Shown one piece after another: positions 43,760-52,867 of a stretch of DNA of 64,000 nucleotides. How positions within the stretch are numbered: position 1 is the first letter of the stretch; each line of letters opens with the position of its first letter. A program made the translations under genes and the position numbers. The notes beneath the pieces were generated by a model. It was not told where the DNA came from. It did not search any database and saw only the letters and a list, made by a program, of their open reading frames with translations. Origin of the DNA: Peribacillus sp. FSL H8-0477 (GTDB lineage Bacteria; Bacillota; Bacilli; Bacillales; DSM-1321); NCBI RefSeq assembly GCF_038002765.1, contig NZ_JBBODE010000002.1:806001-870000 (forward strand). Reading direction: 5' to 3'.

Positions 43760-44656
43760 ATGAAATTTGCAACAGTCAAAATCGGCTCTGCCAGCAAGGT
43801 AGTCATTGTCGTAGAACAAGGAAAGGTATTATTGCTTCAAGATGCAGCAGAAAAAATGGAATTGGAGGTGCCGAACACGCTGCTCGCTTGTATCGCAGAA
43901 GGGGAAGAGTTTCTCAATAAAGCGTCGGCGATCCAACATTGGGCAGCCCATACAGACGATCAAACTGAATTATTTGTAGAAGAAGGAAATTTCGACTGGG
44001 AAGCTCCCATTCCGCGTCCGGCAAAAAACATCTTTTGTGTAGGAAAAAATTATGTGGATCATGCACTAGAAATGGGAAGTGAAGCAGACATCCCTGAGCA
44101 TGTGATGCTATTTTCTAAGGCGCCAACCTCTGTAATTGGACATGGTACTCCCATTCCAAATCATGAAGAAGTAACCAATCAGCTGGATTATGAAGGCGAG
44201 CTGGCTGTAGTAATAGGGAAAACAGGCAAAGCCATTCAAAAAGAACATGCTCTAGATTATGTGTTTGGGTATACGATTCTAAATGATATAACGGCACGAG
44301 ATTTACAAGCAAGGCACAAACAATTTTTATTAGGCAAGAGTCTGGATGGATCCTGTCCTATGGGTCCGTATATCGTGGGAAAATCTGAGATCAATAATCC
44401 AAATCAGTTGGATATCGAGACGAAGGTGAATGGAGAAAGTAGACAAAAATCGAATACAAAGCACTTTATTTTTCCAATCGAAGAAATCATTGAAGTTCTT
44501 TCTAAGGGAATGACACTTGAACCGGGGGATATCATTGCAACCGGTACCCCAGCTGGTGTGGGAAAAGGGTTTAAACCTCCGCGTTTTCTGACAAAAGGGG
44601 ATTGTATTGAAATTACAATAGACAAAATCGGAACATTGAAAAATAGTATTCACTAA
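43760..44656 (+). CDS. yisK: YisK-like fumarylacetoacetate hydrolase family enzyme
   Basis: A 298-residue FAH-fold enzyme. Metal-binding residues are in DYEGELAVVIGK, and the substrate region in YTILNDITARDLQ, GKSLDGSCPMGP and EPGDIIATGTPAGVG. B. subtilis YisK is reported to decarboxylate oxaloacetate and to localise with Mbl. ATG 43760 follows AAGGAGTG. An upstream GTG at 43751 is less likely. Same order yisK-yisL-yisN-asnO as B. subtilis. Confidence 0.9.
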   Translation: MKFATVKIGSASKVVIVVEQGKVLLLQDAAEKMELEVPNTLLACIAEGEEFLNKASAIQHWAAHTDDQTELFVEEGNFDWEAPIPRPAKNIFCVGKNYVDHALEMGSEADIPEHVMLFSKAPTSVIGHGTPIPNHEEVTNQLDYEGELAVVIGKTGKAIQKEHALDYVFGYTILNDITARDLQARHKQFLLGKSLDGSCPMGPYIVGKSEINNPNQLDIETKVNGESRQKSNTKHFIFPIEEIIEVLSKGMTLEPGDIIATGTPAGVGKGFKPPRFLTKGDCIEITIDKIGTLKNSIH

Positions 44657-44752
44657 TTGTACACATTTACCGATTTCCGGATAGTCGTTTTTGGTTTTCA
44701 TAATTTGTCTATGGTATGATAAAAGAGAATACTAAGAGGGGGATTATATACT

Positions 44753-45103
44753 ATGACTCATATGCACCTAACATCGTGGATTCTTGCTATTATTCTTTTT
44801 TTCGTAGCAGCCGCGCTGTATAAAAGCGGGAAAACAAAACCGGCAAAAATTACTCATATGATTATTCGTGTTTTGTATCTGGCGATTATCGGTACAGGCT
44901 TCGCGTTAATTGGCAGCAGTTTCGGCTTTTATGCAGTAAAACTGATTGTTGGAATCATTGTCATCGGACTTATCGAAATGGTCTTGGTTCGTACTTCAAA
45001 AGGGAAAAGCACTGGCGCTCTTTGGATCGCATTTGTCATTGCCTTTGTCGTTGTACTGTACCTTGGTCTATCGTTACCACAAGGTTTCAGTCCGTTTGCA
45101 TAA
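44753..45103 (+). CDS. yisL: YisL-like membrane protein (UPF0344)
   Basis: A 116-residue protein with four membrane helices, beginning MTHMHLTSWILAIILFFVAA and ending GLSLPQGFSPFA, matching YisL. GAGGGGG lies upstream of the ATG. Function unknown. Ends in a terminator shared with the convergent yisN gene. Confidence 0.88.
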   Translation: MTHMHLTSWILAIILFFVAAALYKSGKTKPAKITHMIIRVLYLAIIGTGFALIGSSFGFYAVKLIVGIIVIGLIEMVLVRTSKGKSTGALWIAFVIAFVVVLYLGLSLPQGFSPFA

Positions 45104-45138
45104 AAAAATGGCTTCCCTTTGGGGAAAGCCATTTTTTT
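45103..45138. terminator. Bidirectional terminator between yisL and yisN
   Basis: AAAAATGGCTT..CCC / GGGGAAAGCCATTTTT stem with one bulge, A-run and T-run flanks. Confidence 0.82.
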
Positions 45139-45143
45139 TATGA

Positions 45144-45719
45144 TTACGAGTCAGACGGGTTATTTAATTTTTCAATCATAATTCGTTTTCCGGTATTTAA
45201 CGTAAACTCAAAACGGTCGTGCCTTTTCTCAGAATAAAAGAAGTGATGCTGAACAGCACAAATCTGTGATTCATTGTCAAAGATTAAAAAGTTTACCCCG
45301 GATTTAGAATGTACATCCCGCAGAAAGGATAATTGATTATAGCTATATATACAATCATAAATGGAGAAGTCCAGTGAATTAAGAGAAGTCACAAATTGAA
45401 AAAAAGAATCATCATCCAATTCTTCTAAAAGAGAATCAAAGGAATAAATCATTTGTTTTCTGATTTTAATTTGCTCTCCATCACTTAAACTAAAGGTTTC
45501 ACGCCTCAGATTGACAACTCCATTTTCTTCGAGTGTGCCCCGGTACCAATTCCTGCCTCGCTGAACCTCTACTTCCTGGTGAACGTATTCCTCTAAGGAA
45601 GAGGCTTCATCTGTTTCGCTATCGAAAAAGATCCACTGTTGATTGATGTTTTCTACTGTGCCTTCTGTAAATGCTCTTGGTTGACGGTCGTATAAGACCT
45701 CGCGTTGTTGTTGACTCAT
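45144..45719 (-). CDS. yisN: YisN-like protein (DUF2777)
   Basis: A 191-residue soluble protein beginning MSQQQREVLYDRQPRAF. Its position between yisL and asnO and size match B. subtilis YisN. Mixed beta-rich N-terminal half, C-terminal part with FLIFDNESQICAVQHHFF. GAGGT precedes the ATG on the minus strand. No known function. Confidence 0.78.
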   Translation of the reverse strand: MSQQQREVLYDRQPRAFTEGTVENINQQWIFFDSETDEASSLEEYVHQEVEVQRGRNWYRGTLEENGVVNLRRETFSLSDGEQIKIRKQMIYSFDSLLEELDDDSFFQFVTSLNSLDFSIYDCIYSYNQLSFLRDVHSKSGVNFLIFDNESQICAVQHHFFYSEKRHDRFEFTLNTGKRIMIEKLNNPSDS

Positions 45720-45840
45720 AGTCTACCTCCAGAAATGAATGCCTCACCTACTTTTTAGACATAAATCCTTCAAACTATAACCTCGTGATAAAAAGATATA
45801 GGACAAATAACCATTTATGTTTAGTTGCATAGTTTATTTT

Positions 45841-45866
45841 TATAGACTATCCAATTAGCATAATTT
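45841..45866 (+). promoter_or_regulatory. Candidate sigma-E promoter for asnO
   Basis: TATA, 14 bases, then CATAATTT about 70 bases before the asnO ATG. It resembles the sigma-E pattern kATA-N13/15-CATAcAnT at six of eight positions in the -10 element. asnO of B. subtilis is expressed in sporulation under sigma-E, which is the main reason for the suggestion. Confidence 0.33.
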
Positions 45867-45936
45867 GCATGTGGAAAGCCATGAACACATTAATCGTTCG
45901 GCTGGTTCATCATTGCAACAGAGAGGACTGATTTAA

Positions 45937-47787
45937 ATGTGCGGGATTACCGGGTGGGTTCATTTTCAACAAAACTTGCTGAATGAGAAAGAAACTGTAC
46001 AAAAAATGACAGAAACGCTTTCAAAACGTGGACCCGACGATACACAGGTTTGGAGCACCCTGCATGCGTCATTTGGACATCGCCGACTGACTGTTGTCGA
46101 TCCAGAAGGCGGAAAACAGCCTATGTTAAAAAGTCATGCCAAAAACGAATACGTACTATGCTACAATGGCGAACTATATAACACAGAAGATTTGCGAAAA
46201 GAGCTGTTAGTAAAAGGATATTCGTTCAAGGGTCATTCTGATACAGAAGTTTTACTAACTTCCTATATTGAATGGAAGGAAAAATGTGTGGATTACTTTA
46301 ATGGGATTTTTGCCTTTGCGATTTGGGATGATGCTGAGCAAAAACTATTTATCGCTAGGGATCGCTTAGGAGTTAAACCGCTGTTTTATGCAGAGAAAAA
46401 TGGAGGGCTGATTTTTGGCTCAGAGTTAAAGGCAATACTATCTCATCGGGATATAAAACCTGAAATAGATAGACAGGGACTCGCAGAAGTCTTTGGGGTA
46501 GGCCCTTCTAGGACACCTGGATCTGGTGTGTTTCATGGCATAAAGGAATTGCGGCCGGGACATGCGATGACACTCAGTCAGCAGGGACTGCGTTCTTGGC
46601 GGTATTGGAATGTGAAAAGTGAAGAACATCAAGATTCTCTCGGTGAGACTGCGGAAAAGGTGCGTTTCCTTGTCGAGGATGCCGTCACACGGCAGCTTGT
46701 ATCGGATGTACCGCTTTGTACTTTTTTATCAGGAGGCGTGGATTCAAGTGCAATAACAGCCATCGCTGCCAATGCTTATAAGAAAGAAGGAAAAGGCAGG
46801 CTTCATACGTATTCTATAGATTATGAAGACAATGAGAAGTATTTTAAGGCAAATGAGTTTCAGCCCAATTCCGATGGTCCGTGGATTAAGCAAATGTCGG
46901 AGACGTTCGATACGGCTCACCATAGTTCAATAATTACGCAAGAACAGCTGGTAAACTATTTGACTGAATCGGTGTATGCCCGTGATCTACCCGGGATGGC
47001 TGATGTCGATTCATCATTGTTATGGTTCTGTCGTGAAATCAAGCAGGATTTTGTCGTAGGTCTTTCAGGAGAATGTGCAGATGAAATCTTTGGCGGTTAC
47101 CCTTGGTTTCACCGAGAAGACGATTTAAATAGACAGGGATTTCCTTGGATGCGCTCAACTGCGGAAAGGGTTTCTTTATTAAAAACAGATTGGCAGGATA
47201 AGCTGAAGCTTGAGGATTATGCGATGTCGAAGTATTTGGATACGATAGCTGAAACACCGCGGCTTGATGGAGAAAGCGGGATAGACGCCAAACGTAGAGA
47301 ACTTTTTTACTTAAACATTCATTGGTTTATGACGACATTGCTTGATCGGAAAGATAGAATGAGTATGGCTGCAAGTCTTGAGGTCCGTGTACCCTTTGCG
47401 GATCATCGGTTGGTTGAGTATGTCTGGAATATCCCATGGGACATGAAAATGACAGGAAATCGAGAAAAAGGAATCTTGAGGAAGAGCCTTGAAGGCTTAT
47501 TGCCAGAAGAAATACTGTATCGCAAAAAAAGTCCATATCCGAAAACACATAACCCAATCTACACGGATAGGGTCCAATCCTGGCTGAAGGATGTATTAAC
47601 AGACCGGAATTCCATACTTCACGAATTTTTTGATGAGCAAAAACTACAGGAAATTGTAGAATCAAAAGGAAATGCGTTTAAGGTACCATGGTTTGGGCAA
47701 TTAATGTCCGGCCCGCAGCTGCTGGCACATTTAGCACAAATTCATGTCTGGTTTAAAGAGTATGACATTCAAATTATAGATTCATAA
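45937..47787 (+). CDS. asnO: Asparagine synthetase (glutamine-hydrolysing), AsnO type
   Basis: A 616-residue class B enzyme making asparagine from aspartate, glutamine and ATP. After Met removal Cys is the N-terminal nucleophile (MCGITGWVHF); the glutaminase domain has SKRGPDD and FGHRRLTVVD. The synthetase domain has the PP-motif FLSGGVDSSA near residue 265 and GLSGECADEIFGGYPW near 370. AGAGAGGA precedes the ATG. Neighbouring yisK-yisL-yisN place it as AsnO, needed for sporulation in B. subtilis. Confidence 0.93.
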   Translation: MCGITGWVHFQQNLLNEKETVQKMTETLSKRGPDDTQVWSTLHASFGHRRLTVVDPEGGKQPMLKSHAKNEYVLCYNGELYNTEDLRKELLVKGYSFKGHSDTEVLLTSYIEWKEKCVDYFNGIFAFAIWDDAEQKLFIARDRLGVKPLFYAEKNGGLIFGSELKAILSHRDIKPEIDRQGLAEVFGVGPSRTPGSGVFHGIKELRPGHAMTLSQQGLRSWRYWNVKSEEHQDSLGETAEKVRFLVEDAVTRQLVSDVPLCTFLSGGVDSSAITAIAANAYKKEGKGRLHTYSIDYEDNEKYFKANEFQPNSDGPWIKQMSETFDTAHHSSIITQEQLVNYLTESVYARDLPGMADVDSSLLWFCREIKQDFVVGLSGECADEIFGGYPWFHREDDLNRQGFPWMRSTAERVSLLKTDWQDKLKLEDYAMSKYLDTIAETPRLDGESGIDAKRRELFYLNIHWFMTTLLDRKDRMSMAASLEVRVPFADHRLVEYVWNIPWDMKMTGNREKGILRKSLEGLLPEEILYRKKSPYPKTHNPIYTDRVQSWLKDVLTDRNSILHEFFDEQKLQEIVESKGNAFKVPWFGQLMSGPQLLAHLAQIHVWFKEYDIQIIDS

Positions 47788-47788
47788 T

Positions 47789-47826
47789 AAAGAGGCTTCC
47801 CCCTAGAGTTGGGGAAAGCCTCTTTC
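47789..47826 (+). terminator. Terminator of asnO
   Basis: AAAGAGGCTTCCCC / GGGGAAAGCCTCTTT stem with one bulge and an 8-nt loop. Confidence 0.85.
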
Positions 47827-47852
47827 TGTTATAAAGTAGTGGGAAAAAGTGG

Positions 47853-47957
47853 TAACCCCGTCTGGCAAGTGGTTATTCCGGTCTGCAGACCCGTTATTCC
47901 CATCTGAGAGTGAGATAATCCCGTCTAGAGACATGTTAATCCCGTCTGGGTGCTAAT
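47853..47957. repeat. Five tandem 21-bp repeats between asnO and the cyclomaltodextrinase gene
   Basis: Five consecutive 21-base units begin at 47853, 47874, 47895, 47916 and 47937. Each starts TAACCCCGTCTG, TATTCCGGTCTG, TATTCCCATCTG, TAATCCCGTCTA or TAATCCCGTCTG; the second half of each unit is variable. The last unit overlaps the stop codon region of the minus-strand gene. No spacers, so not a CRISPR. Confidence 0.78.
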
Positions 47958-49716
47958 AAATACCCCGTTGGGTATGTGTGCATGATAAAATCGCGAAACC
48001 ATATCCTTCAAGGGTAATGGATGAACTAGTATACGATTTTCCTGAATAGATATCTTTTATGTCACCCAGAGGTTCAGTAAGTGAGTACGTTTTTTTGGTA
48101 TCTGTTGAGTTCACTAGAACAACAACCGACTTATCCTCTGTGTACTTACGGTAGCCAAAGATTCCGTTCGGACTATCGGGCAGCAGGAATTCGATTTCGC
48201 CGTCATTTGCCAGTAGACGCTCATTTGTCCGGAGGTTAATCAGTTTTTGAATGTGCTGTTTCATATCCAGATTTTGATCTTCTTCATTCCAAATCATGCA
48301 TTCACGACAGCCTGGATCAGCACCGCCGCTCATGCCAATCTCGTCGCCATAGTAGAGGCAGGGTGTGCCCATAAAAGTTAGGAGCATGGTATAGATTAAC
48401 TTAGTTCGTTGTTCATCGTCCGCACATTCTGTTAATATCCGGGGTGTGTCGTGACTGCCAACAAGATTGAAGGTAACTTCAAAGACATTTTTCGGATAAT
48501 TATGATAGACCTTACTCATATTTTCAATAAATTCCTGGCCAGTAATACTTTGCTTTGCGAGCAGGTTTTTAATATTCGTTGTGAATGGGTAGTTCATAAC
48601 ACCGTCAAATTGATCACCGCGCAGCCAAGCCATCGAATCATGCCAAATTTCTCCGAGAATATAGAGATCACTCTTTATGCTCCGAACTTCTTGACGAAAC
48701 TCACGCCAAAACTGATGGTCAATTTCATTTGCTACATCAAGACGCCATCCATCAATATTAAATTCCTCAATCCAATACTTACCGACCGTAAGCAGGTAAT
48801 CCTTTACATCTGGGTTAGCTGTATTTAATTTAGGCATACTTTCTACAAAACCAAACGCATCATAATTAGGACGCTCACCGCCTGTCAGCGGGAAACTGTG
48901 GGGATGGAACCAATCTTTAAAGTCCGATTGATCCCCTTTTTCTAATACATCCTGAAACGGAGCAAAGTAATAACCGCTATGGTTGAATACAGCGTCGAGC
49001 ATGACTTTAATCCCGCGGCTGTGGCATTCAGCAATTAATCGCTTCAGCGTTTCCTTATCACCGAATTGGGGATCAATTTCCATATAGTCGATGGTATCGT
49101 ATTTATGATTAGAGTAGGCCTTAAAGATAGGTGTGAAATAAATCCCGTTTATGCCAAGGTCCGCAAGATAATCGAGATGTTGCAGAATACCGGCAAAATC
49201 GCCGCCAAAAAAGTTATTTACAGTTGGATTTTCACTTCCCCACGGCATTGTTCCTTGAGGATCTAGAGAAGAATCACCGTTCGCAAAGCGTTCAGGGAAG
49301 ATTTGATACCAGACCGTATTCTTTACCCAATCGGGAGCATCGAATACTTCATTTTCATGCAAGTACGGAATACAGAAATAGAAATCAGTATCTAGTGGAG
49401 CTGTTTCATAGAATCCTTTTTCCGTGTAAATCATAGTTTCAGCATCAGATTGAAGTTTAAAACCGTATCGCAGCCTTTTGAAATCTGGCGAAACATATAC
49501 CTGCCAATAATCAAATACATCGTCACTGCCGGAAAACGCCATCGGCATTTCTTCTATTTGCCACTCGTTATTTTCCCATATGTAAGGATCACCAAATAAA
49601 AGTGTAACGTTTTGAACATCTGCCTTTTTTGTACGAAGTCTGATATGGAGGGTGTTTGTATTGATTGAATAAGCAAAATTATCGCTAGGACGATGATAAA
49701 CAGCGGATTTTTCCAT
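47953..49716 (-). CDS. Cyclomaltodextrinase / neopullulanase / maltogenic amylase (GH13)
   Basis: A 587-residue GH13_20-type enzyme without signal peptide, so cytoplasmic; it opens cyclodextrins and cleaves maltodextrins. The N-terminal CBM34-like domain (about 1-120) precedes the barrel, with VKNTVWYQIFPERFANG, catalytic Asp in DGWRLDVANE, Glu in YILGEIWHD and Asp in LVGSHDTPR. It is divergent from the mdxE-like gene across a 427-base control region. B. subtilis has a similar enzyme (YvdF) at its maltodextrin locus. GGAGTGTTC precedes the ATG on the minus strand. Confidence 0.88.
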   Translation of the reverse strand: MEKSAVYHRPSDNFAYSINTNTLHIRLRTKKADVQNVTLLFGDPYIWENNEWQIEEMPMAFSGSDDVFDYWQVYVSPDFKRLRYGFKLQSDAETMIYTEKGFYETAPLDTDFYFCIPYLHENEVFDAPDWVKNTVWYQIFPERFANGDSSLDPQGTMPWGSENPTVNNFFGGDFAGILQHLDYLADLGINGIYFTPIFKAYSNHKYDTIDYMEIDPQFGDKETLKRLIAECHSRGIKVMLDAVFNHSGYYFAPFQDVLEKGDQSDFKDWFHPHSFPLTGGERPNYDAFGFVESMPKLNTANPDVKDYLLTVGKYWIEEFNIDGWRLDVANEIDHQFWREFRQEVRSIKSDLYILGEIWHDSMAWLRGDQFDGVMNYPFTTNIKNLLAKQSITGQEFIENMSKVYHNYPKNVFEVTFNLVGSHDTPRILTECADDEQRTKLIYTMLLTFMGTPCLYYGDEIGMSGGADPGCRECMIWNEEDQNLDMKQHIQKLINLRTNERLLANDGEIEFLLPDSPNGIFGYRKYTEDKSVVVLVNSTDTKKTYSLTEPLGDIKDIYSGKSYTSSSITLEGYGFAILSCTHTQRGIY

Positions 49717-49941
49717 GTGAACACTCCTTATGTATCCGTTTTATAGTGAATCTGAATGATATCTACAAAATAGCAGAGAAGTAAATTTTATACAAGATTA
49801 ATAACCTAGTGAACGGAACGATATCTATTACATAGAGCAGCTTAAATATGTCCGGATTTAGAAGAAAAGTAAAAATTAAAATAAAAATATAAAAAAAGGA
49901 TTGTATAATATAGGGAAAATTGTATAATAAACTCATAGGTT

Positions 49942-49956
49942 GTGCAATCGCTTTCA
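49942..49956. promoter_or_regulatory. Candidate cre/LacI-type operator 1 (maltodextrin locus)
   Basis: TGCAATCGCTTTCA fits the loose cre consensus except its first base. It lies in the 427-base divergent region, which is otherwise AT-rich with several TATAAT-like stretches near 49900-49930 and no gene. Confidence 0.45.
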
Positions 49957-50048
49957 CATTTTTCGTTTATAAGAGCGAACTTAGTTCTTGTAACGCTAAT
50001 GCTGTAATGACAGTAATAGAATAAAAGATGAACGTTTCTAGTATTGTT

Positions 50049-50063
50049 TTGATAGCGGTTACA
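50049..50063. promoter_or_regulatory. Candidate cre/LacI-type operator 2
   Basis: TTGATAGCGGTTACA fits the loose cre consensus with one mismatch, about 80 bases before the binding-protein gene. Confidence 0.45.
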
Positions 50064-50088
50064 TATTTACGTTTGTTTTGCCATTTGT

Positions 50089-50100
50089 GCAAACGATTGT
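50089..50100. promoter_or_regulatory. Candidate LacI-type (MalR) operator 3
   Basis: GCAAACGATTGT, an imperfect palindrome centred on CG, 44 bases before the mdxE-like ATG; similar to the site upstream of the malF-like gene. Confidence 0.4.
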
Positions 50101-50143
50101 CCGACTTAAAAGCTAGATTCATAAATTACAGGGGGTCACAAAA

Positions 50144-51436
50144 ATGAAAAAACTTTTTACACTCGTCACCATGATGATCATGGTTGTTGGGCTGCTCGCT
50201 GCTTGCGGACCAGATCGTGAAGAGCCGGCAAAGTCAGGTAAGACGAATGATAAAGAAAAAGAAACAACGACAGAAGAAGCAAAACCAGAAAAACTGGTTG
50301 TTTGGGAAGATGTAGACAAATCAGTAGCGTTAAAACCAGCTATTGAATCTTTCGAAAAAGAATATGGGATCAAAGTTGAATTTAAAGAATTAAATATGGC
50401 TGATAAGATGCGTGATCAATTACGTTTAGACGGTCCTTCTGGAAATGGAGCAGACGTTGTTACATTGCCGCATGACCAAATTGGTCAAGTTGTTACTGAG
50501 GCCTTGATCCAAGAACTTAAAGTTGAAGATTCTGTACTGAATACGTTTACTGAAGCTTCTATAACAGCACAGAAATACGATGGTAAGCTTTATGGCCTGC
50601 CAAAAGCTACGGAAACACCAGTTTTCATCTACAATAAAAAGGTAATGCCTGAAGCCCCAGCTACGATGGACGAGCTTTATGCAAAAGCAAAAGAGTTAAC
50701 GAAAGATAAACAATACGGCTTTAATGCAAAATGGGATGACTTCTACTTCGCTCACGGTGTAATCGGCGGAATGGGCGGATATGTATTTAAAGAAACAGAT
50801 GGTGCTCTTGATCGTGAAGATATTGGTTTAAACAATGAGGGAGCTGTTGAAGGAGCTGCCTATATTCAAAAATGGTACAGTGAAGGCCTTTTCTCTAAAG
50901 GAATTATTGGAGACAGCGGCGGAGCAACAATGGACGGTTTATTCAATGAAGGAAAACTTGCGTCTGTTATGAATGGACCATGGGCATTCCAAAGTATGAA
51001 GGATGCAGGAATTGATATTGGTGTTACTGCTATGCCGACTCTTCCAAATGGCGAGCATATGAAAACATTTATGGGTGTAAAAGGATGGCATGTTACTGCC
51101 TTCACGAAAAACCCATACTGGTCTACAAAATTAGTTGAATGGTTAACAAATGAAGAAAACGCAAAAATTCGTTTTGAAAAAACGAAAGAAATTCCACCAG
51201 TTAAAACAGTTATTGAAGATCCAATCATTGCAGCTGATCAAGGTGCAAAAGCAGTGGCTGAGCAATCTCAATACGCTGTACCGATGCCTAATATTCCAGA
51301 AATGGGAGAAGTATGGGATCCAGCGAAAATCGCATTAGAAACAATTGCAACGGGTAAAGCTGATCCAAAAGAAGCAATGGACAATGCAGTAAAAACAATT
51401 AAAACAAATATTGAAACAAATCACCCAGCAAAATAA
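50144..51436 (+). CDS. mdxE: Maltodextrin-binding lipoprotein (MdxE/MalE type)
   Basis: A 430-residue solute-binding lipoprotein of family 1. The signal peptide ends in the lipobox LLAAC (Cys23 lipidated), followed by an acidic linker rich in Glu, Lys and Thr. Further marks are LVVWEDVDKSVALKPAIESF, ADVVTLPHDQIGQ and YGLPKATETPVFIYNKK, like MdxE/MalE. It delivers maltodextrin to the MdxFG permease. GGGGG lies upstream of the ATG. A weak hairpin around 51452-51475 separates it from the permease genes and may allow excess binding protein. Confidence 0.92.
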   Translation: MKKLFTLVTMMIMVVGLLAACGPDREEPAKSGKTNDKEKETTTEEAKPEKLVVWEDVDKSVALKPAIESFEKEYGIKVEFKELNMADKMRDQLRLDGPSGNGADVVTLPHDQIGQVVTEALIQELKVEDSVLNTFTEASITAQKYDGKLYGLPKATETPVFIYNKKVMPEAPATMDELYAKAKELTKDKQYGFNAKWDDFYFAHGVIGGMGGYVFKETDGALDREDIGLNNEGAVEGAAYIQKWYSEGLFSKGIIGDSGGATMDGLFNEGKLASVMNGPWAFQSMKDAGIDIGVTAMPTLPNGEHMKTFMGVKGWHVTAFTKNPYWSTKLVEWLTNEENAKIRFEKTKEIPPVKTVIEDPIIAADQGAKAVAEQSQYAVPMPNIPEMGEVWDPAKIALETIATGKADPKEAMDNAVKTIKTNIETNHPAK

Positions 51437-51493
51437 ATAATTAAGGGCTTTGGCTTTCCTCTAAAGGGGACAGCCTTTGTCCATCTTAGTAAG

Positions 51494-51505
51494 GCAAGCG
51501 TTTGC
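51494..51505. promoter_or_regulatory. LacI-family operator upstream of the permease genes
   Basis: GCAAGCGTTTGC is a near-perfect palindrome with the central CG of LacI/MalR operators, 49 bases before the malF-type ATG. It suggests separate regulator binding inside the operon. Confidence 0.5.
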
Positions 51506-51553
51506 ACGAAAAAGTAATTGATTCTCCTAGGAAGAAAGGGAGGCCTGTATTTA

Positions 51554-52867
51554 ATGGACAGCATACCTTCAACAACTAAAACACCAATTATCCCGCCTTT
51601 GAAAACAAAACATGGTCGAAATGCCGCACTACTTTCAATTATTCCAGGATTCGGCCAGTTTTATAATAAACAGTTTATGAAGGGGATTATTTTCTTAATC
51701 CTTACCGTAGCATTTTTTAGCAGCTTTTATTCAACACTTAACTGGGGGTTTTGGGGGCTCTTTACCTTAGGAACCATTCCAGGGGTGGATCACTCCGTTT
51801 TTCTTCTTGTAGATGGAATCATCGCACTGCTTGTCGCACTTATAGGTCTGCTCATTTATGCTGTTAATATATATGATGCGCTGAATAATGGGCGGAAACG
51901 AGACAAGGGTTTATCCTTAAATAGTGTGAGAGAACAATATCATAACCTGTTAGACAATGGTTTTCCGTATTTAATGATATCGCCAGGATTTCTATTACTA
52001 ATATTTGTGGTTATTTTTCCAATATTATTTGTAATCTTACTATCCTTTACCAATTACGATTTATACCACTCACCACCGGCGAAGCTTGTTGATTGGGTAG
52101 GTATTCAAAACTATATTGATATTTTCAGTTTAGATCTTTGGAGAAAAACCTTTTTTGGTGTTCTCGGCTGGACCATTGTGTGGACATTCGGAGCCACTAC
52201 TCTGCAAGTCGCAATTGGTGTATTCCTAGCCATTCTCGTTAATCAAAAGGATCTTAAAGGAAAAGCAATTATTCGGACCTTTTTAATTTTGCCATGGGCA
52301 GTTCCAGCTTTTATCTCGATCTTGATCTTTTCAGGGATGTTCAATGAAACCTTTGGGGTCATTAATAATGGAATTCTCGCATCGCTGGGAATTGATGCCA
52401 TTCCATGGATGACAGAAGAAATGTGGTCTCGGGTCGCGCTGATCCTTATTCAATCTTGGCTGGGCTTTCCGTTCATATTTGCCATGACTACGGGAGTATT
52501 GCAGTCGATTCCAGAAGAATTATACGAAGCTGCTACAGTAGACGGAGCATCGATTTGGCAGAAGTTCCGCAGTATTACCCTGCCAATGGTTCTCTTTGCT
52601 ACCGCACCGATTATGATTACCCAGTATACCTTTAACTTTAATAATTTCAACGTCATCTTCCTCTTTAATGGAGGAGGTCCAGCATTACCAGGACAAAATG
52701 CCGGCGGCACGGATATCTTAATTTCGTGGATTTATAAGCTGACGATGACATCTGCTCAATATGGGAAAGCTGCTGCGATTACCATGCTATTATCACTAAT
52801 TGTAGTTACGGTTGCCCTATGGCAATTTAAACGGACTAAATCATTCCAAGAGGAGGATATGATGTGA
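51554..52867 (+). CDS. mdxF: Maltodextrin ABC permease MdxF/MalF type
   Basis: A 437-residue permease subunit. The N-terminal part has LLSIIPGFGQFYNKQFMKGI and two helices absent from simpler family members; the rest carries six helices and the EAA loop EELYEAATVDGASIWQKF (about 330-347). ATG 51554 (MDSIPSTTKTP) follows GGGAGG; the upstream start at 51518 has none. It overlaps malG by 4 bases. Confidence 0.92.
   Translation: MDSIPSTTKTPIIPPLKTKHGRNAALLSIIPGFGQFYNKQFMKGIIFLILTVAFFSSFYSTLNWGFWGLFTLGTIPGVDHSVFLLVDGIIALLVALIGLLIYAVNIYDALNNGRKRDKGLSLNSVREQYHNLLDNGFPYLMISPGFLLLIFVVIFPILFVILLSFTNYDLYHSPPAKLVDWVGIQNYIDIFSLDLWRKTFFGVLGWTIVWTFGATTLQVAIGVFLAILVNQKDLKGKAIIRTFLILPWAVPAFISILIFSGMFNETFGVINNGILASLGIDAIPWMTEEMWSRVALILIQSWLGFPFIFAMTTGVLQSIPEELYEAATVDGASIWQKFRSITLPMVLFATAPIMITQYTFNFNNFNVIFLFNGGGPALPGQNAGGTDILISWIYKLTMTSAQYGKAAAITMLLSLIVVTVALWQFKRTKSFQEEDMM

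Noticed and set aside
45720-45936. T-box leader for asnO
   Set aside because: No T-box bulge sequence (TGGNACCGCG-like) and no antiterminator/terminator pair were visible.
47853-47957. CRISPR array
   Set aside because: Units are contiguous, degenerate and without spacers; no cas genes are present.
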